Assembly: GCF_024652905.1 (NCBI RefSeq)
Contig: NZ_CP102428.1
Coordinates: forward strand, 1,128,501 to 1,192,500
DNA: 64,000 nt
Direction of reading: 5' to 3'
Source of the DNA: Pseudomonas oryzihabitans
GTDB taxonomy: Bacteria; Pseudomonadota; Gammaproteobacteria; Pseudomonadales; Pseudomonadaceae
Shown here: one piece after another, positions 56,330 to 64,000 of the stretch
Layout: every line of letters starts with the position of its first letter
How positions within the stretch are numbered: the first letter of the stretch is position 1
Notes under the pieces: model-generated
What the model was told of the DNA's origin: nothing
What the model saw: only the letters and a program-made list of their open reading frames with translations
Database searches by the model: none
Translations under genes and position numbers: made by a program

Positions 56330-56499
56330 CGTCTTCCGCCGAACGGTCGTGGCCGCTGGCAGCTGCCCTGGCACGGCGATCTCAGCGATCGAGCGAGGCG
56401 GTCACCATCGGCGCGCCAGGCTCCGGTCGTCCCAAGCGGGACGTCAGTGCGGCCGCCCACGGGTCACACCTCAGACACAGACTGCGAGGAAGACCCCCG

Positions 56500-57471
56500 A
56501 TGCGTACCCTGCCACTGTTGCTCGCCCTACCTGCCGCCCTGGCCCTGCTGAACCGCACCTCGTCCCGGCGTACGTCGCGGCCCGATCGCCAGCAACTGAA
56601 TGGCCGGACCATCGTCGTCACCGGTGCCTCCAGTGGCGTCGGCCGCGGCGTGGCCCTGGCGCTGGCCCGGCACGGAGCCAATCTGGTGCTGGCGGCGCGG
56701 CGGACCGAAGCCCTGGAAGCCCTGGCGGTGGAGGTGCAGGCGCTGGGCGTCGCGGCCTTGGTGGTGCCGACCGACGTCGCCGACGTGGCGCAGATGACGG
56801 CGCTGGCCGAACAGGCCGAGCAGCGCTTCGGTCGCATCGACGGCTGGATCAACAATGCCGGCGTGGTAGCGGTGGGCCGCTTCGAGGAGATCCCGCTGGA
56901 GGATCACCTGCGCCTGCTGGATACCAATGTGAAGGGGGTGGTAATCGGCAGCCATCTGGCCCTGCAGCGCTTCCGCCGCCAGGGCTATGGTCGGCTGGTC
57001 AACGTAGCCTCGGTTGACGGCGAGATTCCCCATGCCTATCAGGCCTCCTATTCGGCATCCAAGGCTGCGGTGCTCAGCCTCGGCCGGGTCCTGCAGCAGG
57101 AACTGCGTCGCGGGCGGCAGCCCAACATCCAGTTATCGACGGTGCTGCCCTGGGCGCTGGATACCCCGATCTGGGGACATGCGGCCACCTATACCGGCCA
57201 TCGTCCCGATCTGCCGACCAAGGACACACCGGACAAGGCGGTACAGGCCATCGTCAAGGCGCTGCTGCAGCCGCAAAAGGAGATCACCGTGGGCTACAAG
57301 GCGAAGATGGCCTACTGGGGCCATCGTCTGGCGCCGGAGCTCAACGAACGCTTCACGGCCGCCGCGGTGCAGCGCGCCGAGATCGACTGGAATCCGGTCA
57401 AGGCCGATACCTCGGGCAACCTGCAGCAGCCCGATCAGGCTGGACGGACGATCCGGGGGTCGAATTTCTGA
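56500..57471 (+). CDS. short-chain dehydrogenase/reductase with N-terminal hydrophobic segment
   Basis: 323 residues. A hydrophobic N-terminus MRTLPLLLALPAALALLNRT (possible membrane anchor) precedes the classical SDR fold: VTGASSGVGRG cofactor loop, NNAGVVAVG, active-site Ser in VNVASVDG and Tyr-x-x-x-Lys in YSASKAA. The extended C-terminus (KAKMAYWGHRLAPELNERFTAAAVQRAE) resembles SDRs of the DltE/YqjQ kind. NAD(P)-dependent; substrate unknown. GAGGA precedes the ATG. Located after acoR on the same strand but with a 170-bp gap, so it is probably separate. Confidence 0.88.
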   Translation: MRTLPLLLALPAALALLNRTSSRRTSRPDRQQLNGRTIVVTGASSGVGRGVALALARHGANLVLAARRTEALEALAVEVQALGVAALVVPTDVADVAQMTALAEQAEQRFGRIDGWINNAGVVAVGRFEEIPLEDHLRLLDTNVKGVVIGSHLALQRFRRQGYGRLVNVASVDGEIPHAYQASYSASKAAVLSLGRVLQQELRRGRQPNIQLSTVLPWALDTPIWGHAATYTGHRPDLPTKDTPDKAVQAIVKALLQPQKEITVGYKAKMAYWGHRLAPELNERFTAAAVQRAEIDWNPVKADTSGNLQQPDQAGRTIRGSNF

Positions 57472-57485
57472 GGGGGGTGTCTGAG

Positions 57486-57944
57486 CTAGTGCCAGGATGC
57501 GTTCAGAGCCCCGGCCTTTGTCTCGGGACCCACGATGGTCAGCTCACCCTGGGGCGTAAGGGCGGTCTGCAGCGCCCTGGCCAGGGCAGGCTGGGTGCAG
57601 AGCAGGGCGGTCGGGGCAATGCCGATCAGTGTGGCGGCAAGCTCCGGCCAGCAGGCGGGAGCCGCTGGATCGAGCTCCAGCCGGGGCAGTAGCGCCAGCC
57701 CCTCCGCCAGCATGACCTGGCAATGCGCCTGCAATTCGGCGTCGGCTTCGGCGGCTGGCCGTTGCGGGGCGGTCACCAGCAGGATCCGACGATGGCCGAG
57801 CGTCAGTAGATGCTGGGTGGCGAGGGCGATACGCTGGCCGTGCGCTTCGGCGGCGCGACCGCGGGTCGACGTGGCAACCAGCGCCACGCGTGCCGAGGGA
57901 GTGACTCGAGGAGTACGCGGGTGGGGGGCGGGGCGGGTATCCAT
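57486..57944 (-). CDS. orphan LacI/periplasmic-binding-type effector domain, DNA-binding part missing
   Basis: 152 residues. The segment ALATQHLLTLGHRRILLVTAPQRPAAEAD closely follows the effector-domain pattern of LacI/GalR regulators, and TALLCTQPALARALQTAL fits the region after it, but the helix-turn-helix domain is absent and the second lobe is cut short, giving half the usual 330 residues. An AGAGG ribosome binding site precedes ATG 57944. It may be a relic of a LacI gene or a small ligand-binding protein. Confidence 0.5.
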   Translation of the reverse strand: MDTRPAPHPRTPRVTPSARVALVATSTRGRAAEAHGQRIALATQHLLTLGHRRILLVTAPQRPAAEADAELQAHCQVMLAEGLALLPRLELDPAAPACWPELAATLIGIAPTALLCTQPALARALQTALTPQGELTIVGPETKAGALNASWH

Positions 57945-58142
57945 GGATAGGCCTCTGCCACGAGGTGGCGGTCAAGAGGCCCAGGGTGCCGGATGCGGAT
58001 GGCAGCTTCATGACAAACCGCAGCCGCTTTCTTACCGCGGTATCCGCCAGTGACCTTGGCATCGTGAGTCGACGTAGACGCCTTGCGTTCTCTATCGAGG
58101 CGGCTAGCCTGAAGTGGGTGACGTTCCTTCGGGAGCCTGTAG

Positions 58143-58424
58143 ATGAACAGGTTGCATGAACGCTTGGCCAAACTCGATCCGCCCGTGCGCCACGAGCTGG
58201 AGCGGCGCAACGATGGCCTGCTGATCACCCTCATCGAGCCTGATCACAATGTGCGGGTCTCGCGGCTGCTCAAGGCGGACGACATGCGCGAGGTCGAGCA
58301 GGTGAATCTGATCCTGCTGCACGCCATCAACGAACTCAGGCGCAAGGGCGCCCAGGTGCCCCTCGACAAGGACACCGTCCTGCTGACGCGCTTGCCCGGT
58401 GCTGGCGTCGGCACCCCCGGTTGA
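58143..58424 (+). CDS. small conserved-type hypothetical protein
   Basis: 93 residues, unrecognised. It begins MNRLHERLAKLDPPVRHELE and continues with GLLITLIEPDHNVRVSRLL and VEQVNLILLHAINELRRKG, a soluble alpha/beta arrangement without signal peptide or metal motif. GGGAG lies about 8 bases before the ATG. It stands alone between the LacI-like fragment and the AtuA-like genes, which are convergent with it. Confidence 0.65.
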   Translation: MNRLHERLAKLDPPVRHELERRNDGLLITLIEPDHNVRVSRLLKADDMREVEQVNLILLHAINELRRKGAQVPLDKDTVLLTRLPGAGVGTPG

Positions 58425-58431
58425 GTCGCAC

Positions 58432-58746
58432 CTAGTCCTCCAGCTCCAGATCCAGCAACGCCGCGCCCAGGCCCTTGCCATGGGCATCCAGGGCCAGCGA
58501 GCGGGTGACGCCACCGCGCAAGGCGCCTGGCAGCACGAAGTTCAGCGCGCCCAGGGCGGGTAGCTCGTAGCGGCGAACGGGCGCGGCATCGGTCGGGCGA
58601 CTGTCGGCGAACCAGGCCGCGACCCGTTCCGCGGTGAGCACCTCGCACAGGCGGTCGAAATCTTCCCGGCGATAGGCGATCACCGCCATGTTCGAGGTGT
58701 CCCCCTTGTCGCCGGTACGGACGTGGGCGATCTCGCGTAGTTTCAT
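58432..58746 (-). CDS. AtuA C-terminal-type small protein
   Basis: 104 residues. The start MKLREIAHVRTGDKGDTSNMAVIAYR and AALGALNFVLPGALRGGVTRSLALDAHGKGLG match the C-terminal ferredoxin-like domain that is fused to the catalytic part in longer AtuA proteins. Here it is a separate gene whose start overlaps the AtuA-like gene stop by 4 bp (58743-58746), so the two chains are probably made together and associate. Confidence 0.75.
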   Translation of the reverse strand: MKLREIAHVRTGDKGDTSNMAVIAYRREDFDRLCEVLTAERVAAWFADSRPTDAAPVRRYELPALGALNFVLPGALRGGVTRSLALDAHGKGLGAALLDLELED

Positions 58747-60095
58747 GGCAGCGTCTCCAGCTCCAGGGTAGGGGTGACGGCCGCACGCGGCCAGAGCAGC
58801 GAAGCCACGGCGATCACCTCGCGGACCGCCTTGGTCGCACCGCCGCCACCCGCCGGGCCATTGGTATAGAGGGTTTCCACCTCGTTGCCGATCTGCACTG
58901 CCGCCGCGCGGGTGGCGCAGCGGCCAACGACCCGCAGCCGTACCTCCCAAGGTTCGCCGGTCGCCCGGGCAGCGAGCGTCTCTCCATGGAGAGCGTCGCA
59001 GCCGATCAGCTCACAGCGCAGCTCTTCGACCGGTACGCCGCAGAGATGCAAACGCTCACGTACCACGGCAGCGGCCAACCGGGCGCGGGCGACGGCACCG
59101 GGACCCGCGTAGGAGAGCTGGCCCTCGCCGTGCCAGCCGTCACGGTAGCCCACCGACACCTTGAGCTGGTCCGGTCGCGCGGTGCCGCGAGCGCCGCTCA
59201 CGACGACCCGATCCGGACCCGCTTGCTGCAGGGCGACGCCGGAAAAGTCGGCGGTCACGTCCGGGGTCAGGTAGGCCGCTGGGTCGTGTACTTCGTAGAG
59301 GAGTTGTTCGGTGCAGGTTGCTGGGGTCACGCAGCCGCCGGAGCCAGTGACCTTGGTAAGGGTGGCGTGGCCATCCGCATCCACCTCGGCCAGGGGAAAG
59401 CCCAGGCGAGCGAGGTCGGGCACGTCCTTGTAGCCGGGATCGGCGAAGTAGCCGCCGGTGACCTGCCCGGCGCATTCCAGTAGGTGACCGACCAGGGTGC
59501 CGCGTCCGCGCCGCTCCCAGTCCTCCGCCGCCCAGCCGAACTCATGCACCAGCGGCGCCAAAAACAAGGAAGGGTCTGCCACCCGGCCGGTGACGATGAC
59601 ATCGGCGTCGGCTTCCAGGGCCTGGACGATGCCGTCCACTCCCAGGTAGGCGTTGGCCGAGATCACCCGGTCGCCCAGTTCGGCCAGGGTCTGGCCATTG
59701 TCCAGCAGGGCGTCGGCGGGCAGCTGGGCCAGCACATCGTCGCCGGCCACCGCGGCGATCTTCAGCCCTGTGACGCCCAGCTCCCGGGCCAGGGCGGCGA
59801 CCTTGCGCGCCGCGGCGGTCGGGTTGGCGGCGCCCATGTTGGTGATCACCCGCAGGCGCGGACGGTCCGCCTGGCGCAGCAGTGGCAGGATGCGCCGCAT
59901 CCGCGCCTCCAGCAGCGGATCGAAGCCGGCCTCGGGATCGGCAAGTCGCGCCTGTTGCGCCAGGGCGATGGTGCGTTCGGCCAGGCATTCGAACACCAGG
60001 TAGTCGAGGCGGCCATGCTCGGCCAGCTCCACGGCGGGCTCGATGCGATCACCGGAATAGCCGGCGCCGCAGCCGATGCGAAGAAGACGGGTCAT
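58743..60095 (-). CDS. AtuA-family (DUF1446) protein, N-terminal part only
   Basis: 450 residues. Begins RIGCGAGYSGDRIEPAVELAEHGRLDYLVFECLAERTIA, with VITNMGAANP and DVIVTGRVADPSLFLAPLV, the DUF1446/AtuA signature. AtuA is tied to acyclic terpene (geranyl-CoA type) utilisation in pseudomonads, but its reaction is unresolved. Fusion with the downstream small domain is the common form; here it is split. The stop of the upstream transporter gene abuts this start at 60096, indicating one operon. No other atu genes are near, so the substrate is open. Confidence 0.85.
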   Translation of the reverse strand: MTRLLRIGCGAGYSGDRIEPAVELAEHGRLDYLVFECLAERTIALAQQARLADPEAGFDPLLEARMRRILPLLRQADRPRLRVITNMGAANPTAAARKVAALARELGVTGLKIAAVAGDDVLAQLPADALLDNGQTLAELGDRVISANAYLGVDGIVQALEADADVIVTGRVADPSLFLAPLVHEFGWAAEDWERRGRGTLVGHLLECAGQVTGGYFADPGYKDVPDLARLGFPLAEVDADGHATLTKVTGSGGCVTPATCTEQLLYEVHDPAAYLTPDVTADFSGVALQQAGPDRVVVSGARGTARPDQLKVSVGYRDGWHGEGQLSYAGPGAVARARLAAAVVRERLHLCGVPVEELRCELIGCDALHGETLAARATGEPWEVRLRVVGRCATRAAAVQIGNEVETLYTNGPAGGGGATKAVREVIAVASLLWPRAAVTPTLELETLP

Positions 60096-61406
60096 CTAGA
60101 AGACTCCCAGGAGCAGGGCGGTCAGGGTCATCAGGACCGAGGCCGCGAACAGGAAGGGGATGGTGAAGCGCTGGTGATCGGCGAGATCCAGCTTGCACAG
60201 GCCCACCAGCAGGAAGGTCGCCGGGGTCAGGGGGCTGACCGGGAAGCCGGTGGTGTGCACCCCGAGCAGCGAGGCCTGGGCCACCTGCACCGGGTCGACA
60301 CCCAGGTTGCGGCCGACCTCGGCGATCACCGGCATGACGCCGAAGTAGAAGGAATCCGGATCGAACAGCAGGCTCAGCGGCATGGACAGGAAGCCCACCA
60401 CCGCCGGGATCAGCTGGCCATGCCCGGCCGGGATGCCGGCCACCGCTACCTGGGCCATGGCCTTGAGCATGCCGCTGCCCTGCATGATGCCGGTGAAGAC
60501 GCCGGCGGCGAAGAGGATGCTGGCCATGGTCAGGGCGGTCTTGGCGTGGGCATCGATGCGCGCCTTCTGGGCGTCCACCGAGGGGTAGTTCAGGCACAGC
60601 GCGGCCACGGTGCCGAGCATGAACATCACCACCGGATCGACCCAGCCGGCGATCATCACGCCCATCACCACCAGGGTCAGCAGCAGGTTGATCCAGAAGC
60701 GCTCTGGGCGACGCAGGGCACGCTCGGCCTCGCTGAGTACCCGCTCCGGTGCGGCACCGGCCCCCTCGGCATTCAGCCAGGGCGCCTGGCCGGCCAGGGT
60801 CAGGCGCTTCTCCTCGCGGCGGCCGAGCCACCAGGCACTGGCGAAGACGAAGGCCAGACCCACCAGCTGCACCGGGATCAGCGGCTGGAACAGATCGGCC
60901 ACCGGCACGTGCAGGGCGGCGGAGGAGCGCAGCACTGGGCCCGTCCAGGGCAGGAAGTTGACCCCGGCGGCCATGGCGGCCACGCAGGCCAGGATGCGCC
61001 GGTCCAGCCCGAGGCGGGTATAGAGCGGCAGCATGGCGGGGATGGTCACCAGGAAGGTCACCGCGCCGGAGCCGTCCAGGTGCACTAGCAGGGCGAGCAG
61101 GGCGCTGCCGCAGACGATGCGCGTCGGCCGGGTCCCGACGGTGCGCAGGATGCGGTCGATGATGGGATCGAGCATCCCGGCGTCGGTCATGATGCCGAAG
61201 AACAGGATGGCGAAGACGAACATGCCGATCACCGGGGCGACGCCCTTGATCCCGGCGATGATGAAGGCGCTGGTGCCCAGGCCGAAGCCACCGATTAGGG
61301 CGGCAACGATGGGGATGACGATGAGGGCGACCAGGGGTGAAACGCGTTTGCTCATGACCGCGACGAGCAACGCGAGAATGGTGACGACACCGAGCAGGGC
61401 GAGCAT
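60096..61406 (-). CDS. CitMHS-family carboxylate transporter
   Basis: 436 residues, 11-12 membrane helices with ILFFGIMTDAGMLDPIIDRIL, LVHLDGSGAVTFLVTIPAMLPLY, NFLPWTGPVLRSS and FDPDSFYFGVMPVIAEV, a paralogue of the protein at 24224. ATG at 61406 follows AAGGAG. It is the first gene of an operon with the split AtuA pair, so its substrate is likely a carboxylate processed by them. Facing LysR gene at 61535 with a T-N11-A box between. Confidence 0.88.
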   Translation of the reverse strand: MLALLGVVTILALLVAVMSKRVSPLVALIVIPIVAALIGGFGLGTSAFIIAGIKGVAPVIGMFVFAILFFGIMTDAGMLDPIIDRILRTVGTRPTRIVCGSALLALLVHLDGSGAVTFLVTIPAMLPLYTRLGLDRRILACVAAMAAGVNFLPWTGPVLRSSAALHVPVADLFQPLIPVQLVGLAFVFASAWWLGRREEKRLTLAGQAPWLNAEGAGAAPERVLSEAERALRRPERFWINLLLTLVVMGVMIAGWVDPVVMFMLGTVAALCLNYPSVDAQKARIDAHAKTALTMASILFAAGVFTGIMQGSGMLKAMAQVAVAGIPAGHGQLIPAVVGFLSMPLSLLFDPDSFYFGVMPVIAEVGRNLGVDPVQVAQASLLGVHTTGFPVSPLTPATFLLVGLCKLDLADHQRFTIPFLFAASVLMTLTALLLGVF

Positions 61407-61499
61407 GGCGGACTCCTTGGACCGTGGCACGGCAAGCAGGCACACGGGAGGTTTTGTTGTTGTGCCCGCAGTATTCGAAGACGGCCGACGTCCTGTAAA

Positions 61500-61514
61500 T
61501 TGGAATCTTCCGAA
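61500..61514. promoter_or_regulatory. candidate LysR box between CitMHS and LysR genes
   Basis: TTGGAATCTTCCGAA is a near-palindrome containing a T-N11-A core (61501-61513), placed about 20 bp before the LysR start, an autoregulatory position. Confidence 0.4.
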
Positions 61515-61534
61515 GCAGTGTTCAGAAAAACAAA

Positions 61535-62416
61535 ATGAAGAATCTGCTCCAGCACGTGCAGGCCTTTCTCGCTGTGGCCCGTCATGGTTCCTTCGCCCGC
61601 GCGGCGGAGGAGTTGCACCTGTCTCCTCCGGCGCTCACCGTGCAGATCCAGCAACTCGAAGCGTGGCTGGAGGTTCAGCTGCTGGAGCGCACCCCGCGAA
61701 GGGTCCAGCTGACCACCGCGGGTGAAGAACTGCGCGGCCCCCTGGAACGGGTCCTGGTGGACCTGGGCGATGTCCAGACCCACGCCCGGGACCTGGCGGG
61801 CCTGCGTCGCGGACGCATCACCCTGGCCGCCTTGCCATCCTTCTTCATGGGCCCCTTTCCCGAATTGCTGAAGACCTTCCAGGCCCGTCATCCGGCCATC
61901 GAGGTCCGCCTGCAGGATGTGGTGGCCGGTAGAGTCGAGGCGCTGGTCCGGGAAGGACAGGTGGATCTGGGCATCGGCGTCCGTCCACGGGCCGTAGGGC
62001 TGGACTTCCAGCCGCTGTATGTCGATCACCTGCAGCTGTTCGTGCCCCGCGACCATCCCTGGGCGGGCCGCGCCGAAATCACCCTGGGCGAACTCGACGC
62101 CGTACCCTTGCTGCTCACCGGTCGCGACAGCAGCGTGCGCGAGTGCCTGGACTTCGCCTTCGCCGCCGCCGGCCTGCGCCTGGTGGCGGCGCTGGAAGCC
62201 AACTACATGAGCACCCTGCTGGCCCTGGTGGCGGCCGGCCAGGGCCTGGCCCTGCTGCCGGAATCGGCGGGCGGCGAGGCCCCGGTGGTGGCCCTGCCGG
62301 TCCGCGGCGAGAGCCTGGCCCGGCCGCTGGGCATCCTTACCCCCAGCGGCCGCAGCCTTACGCCGGCGGCTCAGGCGTTCGTCGCGCTGCTCCGGGAGCG
62401 GCTGCAGGCAGACTAA
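61535..62416 (+). CDS. LysR-family regulator of the CitMHS/AtuA operon
   Basis: 293 residues. HTH (about 1-60: QHVQAFLAVARHGSFARAAEELHLSPPALTVQIQQLE) followed by a PBP2 effector domain (LAALPSFFMGPFPELLKTF, GVRPRAVGLDFQPLYVD, MSTLLALVAAGQGLALLPE). It is divergent from the CitMHS gene at a 128-bp gap, so it probably controls that operon. The ATG at 61535 opens directly at the start of the HTH; no strong ribosome binding site is visible. Its stop overlaps that of the next LysR gene (CTAA, 62413-62416). Confidence 0.9.
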   Translation: MKNLLQHVQAFLAVARHGSFARAAEELHLSPPALTVQIQQLEAWLEVQLLERTPRRVQLTTAGEELRGPLERVLVDLGDVQTHARDLAGLRRGRITLAALPSFFMGPFPELLKTFQARHPAIEVRLQDVVAGRVEALVREGQVDLGIGVRPRAVGLDFQPLYVDHLQLFVPRDHPWAGRAEITLGELDAVPLLLTGRDSSVRECLDFAFAAAGLRLVAALEANYMSTLLALVAAGQGLALLPESAGGEAPVVALPVRGESLARPLGILTPSGRSLTPAAQAFVALLRERLQAD

Positions 62417-63324
62417 TACTCGAAGGGCTGGCCCAGCTCCTGTTGCAGCCAGTCGAGAAAGCGCCGCACCCGGGCGTAGCGCGAGTGCGCCCGGGGAAAC
62501 ACCAGGTGGTGCGCGGCCACCGGCAGGTCGTCGTCCTGGGGCAAGACCCGCACCAGATCGCCGCGGTCCAGATAGTCCGCCGCCAGCACCGTGCTCTCCA
62601 GGGCGAAGCCCAGACCATGGCGGGCGGCTTCCAGGGTCATGTAGGAGCGATCGAAACTCAGGGTGTAGGGGCGTTCCGGCAGCGCCAGACCCTGCTGGGC
62701 GAACCAGTTGGGCCACTTCATCAGGGTGGCCTCGGACAGGATCAGTTCGCTGTGCAGCAGATCCGCCGGCGACTGGATCGGGCGTTTTTCCAGCAGCTGC
62801 GGCGCGGCCAGGACCGCCAGGCGCTCGCGCTGCAGGGTGCGGATCTCCAGGTTCGGCCAGCTGGGCAGGCCGTGGCGGATGTCGATGTCGACCTTGTCGC
62901 GGCTGAAGTGCAGGGATTCGTAGGAGCAGGAGAGATTGATCTGTAGGTCGGGATGGCTCTGGCGGAACTGTTCCAGCCGTGGCATCAGCCAGAGCAGGCC
63001 GAAGCTCGGCGCGGAGTGCAGGCGCAGGCATTCCAGGCCGGCATCGCTGGCCGCACGATCCGTGGCCATGGCCAATCGGTGCAGTACCTCGCTGACCTCT
63101 TCCAGGTATTGCTCCCCGGCCGGGGTCAGGGTCATGCCGCGCGCACCGCGGACGAAGAGCGCGCGACCCACCAGAGCCTCCAGCTTGGCCAACTGATGGC
63201 TGACCGCCGAGGGCGTCAGCGCCAGTTGCTCGGCAGCCCGGGCGACGTTGGCGAAGCGGGCGGTCTGCTCGAAGGCTTGAAGGGCTTTCAGGGGTGGCAG
63301 GGAAAGCGTCTTGCCTGAATCCAT
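62413..63324 (-). CDS. GcvA-type LysR regulator
   Basis: 303 residues. HTH at about 10-65 (LKALQAFEQTARFANVARAAEQLALTPSAVSHQLAKLE) and LysR effector domain, with the GcvA-like VDIDIRHGLPSWPNLEI and HSELILSEATL. The frame extends further upstream, but ATG 63324 gives a normal 303-residue LysR protein. It is divergent from the SDR gene at 63503, its likely target; a TGAAT/ATTCA dyad lies in the 178-bp gap. Confidence 0.88.
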   Translation of the reverse strand: MDSGKTLSLPPLKALQAFEQTARFANVARAAEQLALTPSAVSHQLAKLEALVGRALFVRGARGMTLTPAGEQYLEEVSEVLHRLAMATDRAASDAGLECLRLHSAPSFGLLWLMPRLEQFRQSHPDLQINLSCSYESLHFSRDKVDIDIRHGLPSWPNLEIRTLQRERLAVLAAPQLLEKRPIQSPADLLHSELILSEATLMKWPNWFAQQGLALPERPYTLSFDRSYMTLEAARHGLGFALESTVLAADYLDRGDLVRVLPQDDDLPVAAHHLVFPRAHSRYARVRRFLDWLQQELGQPFEY

Positions 63325-63394
63325 GGGTCGCGGTCCTGTAGGCGTTTCACGTCCGATTTTCGGCTGGCCAGGCGGGGCTGCCAAGCCGTAGGCA

Positions 63395-63407
63395 TGAATT
63401 TTATTCA
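63395..63407. promoter_or_regulatory. candidate LysR operator upstream of the SDR gene
   Basis: TGAAT (63395-63399) and ATTCA (63403-63407) form a T-N11-A dyad in the gap between the GcvA-type regulator and the SDR gene. Confidence 0.4.
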
Positions 63408-63502
63408 GCACGGTCTGACGCAGGCTGCGTTGCTGGGGCCCTGGGGCAGGGGCACTCTGGCCCTCAGCGACAGCCCTCCACAACAACAAGAAGGATAGCG
63501 TC

Positions 63503-64000
63503 ATGCCCCTGCATTCCCTGCTGCTGCAAGACAAGATCGCCCTCGTCACCGGCGCCGCCTCGGCGCGCGGCATCGGTCGCGCCACGGCCCAGGCCTTCGC
63601 CGCCCAGGGCGCGCGGGTCATCATCCTCGACCTCGATGCCAGTGCCGCGCGGGATGCCGCCGCCAGCCTCGGCGAAGGTCACCTGGGCCTGGCGGCCAAC
63701 GTGGCCGACGAAGCCCAGGTCAGGGCCGCGGTCGACCAGGCGCTCGCCCAGTACGGTCGCCTCGACGTGCTGGTCAACAATGCCGGTATCACCCAGCCGG
63801 TGAAGACTCTGGAGATCGGCCGCGCCGACTACGACCGCATCCTCGACGTCAATCTGCGCGGCACCCTGCTGATGTCCCAGGCGGTGATTCCGGCCATGCG
63901 CGAGCAGGGTGGTGGCAGCATCGTCTGCCTGTCCTCGGTGTCCGCCCAGCGCGGCGGTGGCATCTTCGGCGGACCGCACTACAGTGCCGCCAAGGCCGGG
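63503..64000 (+). CDS. short-chain dehydrogenase/reductase, cut by the window end
   Basis: 166 residues visible, the frame open to the last base. Classical SDR: cofactor loop VTGAASARGIGRA, dinucleotide strand VIILDLDAS, NNAGITQP, DVNLRGTLLMSQ, active-site Ser (IVCLSSVSAQRG) and Tyr-x-x-x-Lys in HYSAAKAG at the edge. Asp after the second strand suggests NAD(H) preference. ATG at 63503 follows an AAGGA ribosome binding site. Transcribed away from the GcvA-type regulator at 62413-63324; the rest of the gene and any operon partners lie outside the window. Confidence 0.9.
   Translation, partial: MPLHSLLLQDKIALVTGAASARGIGRATAQAFAAQGARVIILDLDASAARDAAASLGEGHLGLAANVADEAQVRAAVDQALAQYGRLDVLVNNAGITQPVKTLEIGRADYDRILDVNLRGTLLMSQAVIPAMREQGGGSIVCLSSVSAQRGGGIFGGPHYSAAKAG

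Overview
This is a GC-rich (about two-thirds G+C by eye), densely coding chromosomal segment. Its content is typical of a Pseudomonas-type gammaproteobacterium: two OprD-family porins, a cyoABCD quinol oxidase, an acoXABC-butanediol dehydrogenase operon with a sigma-54 activator, many LysR/IclR/LuxR regulators and large hybrid histidine kinases. The species cannot be fixed from sequence alone. I see no tRNA, rRNA, CRISPR array, insertion sequence or prophage.

Layout. 0-1.7 kb: tail of a possible HD-GYP protein, a glyoxalase-like VOC protein, and a small AT-rich patch carrying an unrecognised exported protein. 1.8-11.9 kb: an IclR-controlled catabolic cluster with an enoyl-CoA hydratase/isomerase, an NDP-forming acyl-CoA synthetase, an SsuBC/TauBC-type ABC importer with binding protein, an OprD porin and a FadB-like multifunctional beta-oxidation enzyme. 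It looks like a complete route for importing, CoA-activating and oxidising an organic acid of unknown identity. 12-16.5 kb: exported M20 peptidase, MFS transporter, and a two-gene operon of a small membrane protein and a PQQ-type sugar dehydrogenase lipoprotein. 16.6-20.5 kb: cyoABCD on the minus strand.

20.6-31.2 kb: a LysR regulator faces a PrpF/GalD-type isomerase, a DctA-type carrier, a CitMHS carrier and a second OprD porin. Convergent to these is a periplasmic protein of the type reported as aconitate isomerase, and divergent from that is an OmpR-type two-component system followed by a D,D-carboxypeptidase. I read the metabolic part as a tricarboxylate (citrate/aconitate-like) uptake and isomerisation locus. 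A 14-bp sequence is shared by the isomerase/response-regulator intergenic region and the carboxypeptidase upstream region, so it is a candidate operator for the response regulator.

31-45.3 kb: alpha/beta hydrolase, LuxR-type regulator and SphA-like outer-membrane protein, then a signalling-rich stretch with two hybrid histidine kinases, an APC permease, a chemoreceptor and a PAS-GGDEF protein. Three convergent pairs here end in a shared CTAG, and a fourth at 62.4 kb shares CTAA. 45.6-48.8 kb: a haem-oxygenase-like diiron protein, a PrmC-like methyltransferase and a glutathione S-transferase-like protein.

48.8-56.3 kb: acetoin/2,3-butanediol catabolism (acoX-acoA-acoB-acoC-bdh), read from a clear -24/-12 promoter and faced by AcoR, with GAGACG palindromes between them. 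56.5-64 kb: an SDR, a truncated LacI-like effector domain, a small conserved protein, a split AtuA pair plus a CitMHS carrier with a divergent LysR gene, a GcvA-like LysR gene and the start of another SDR running off the window.
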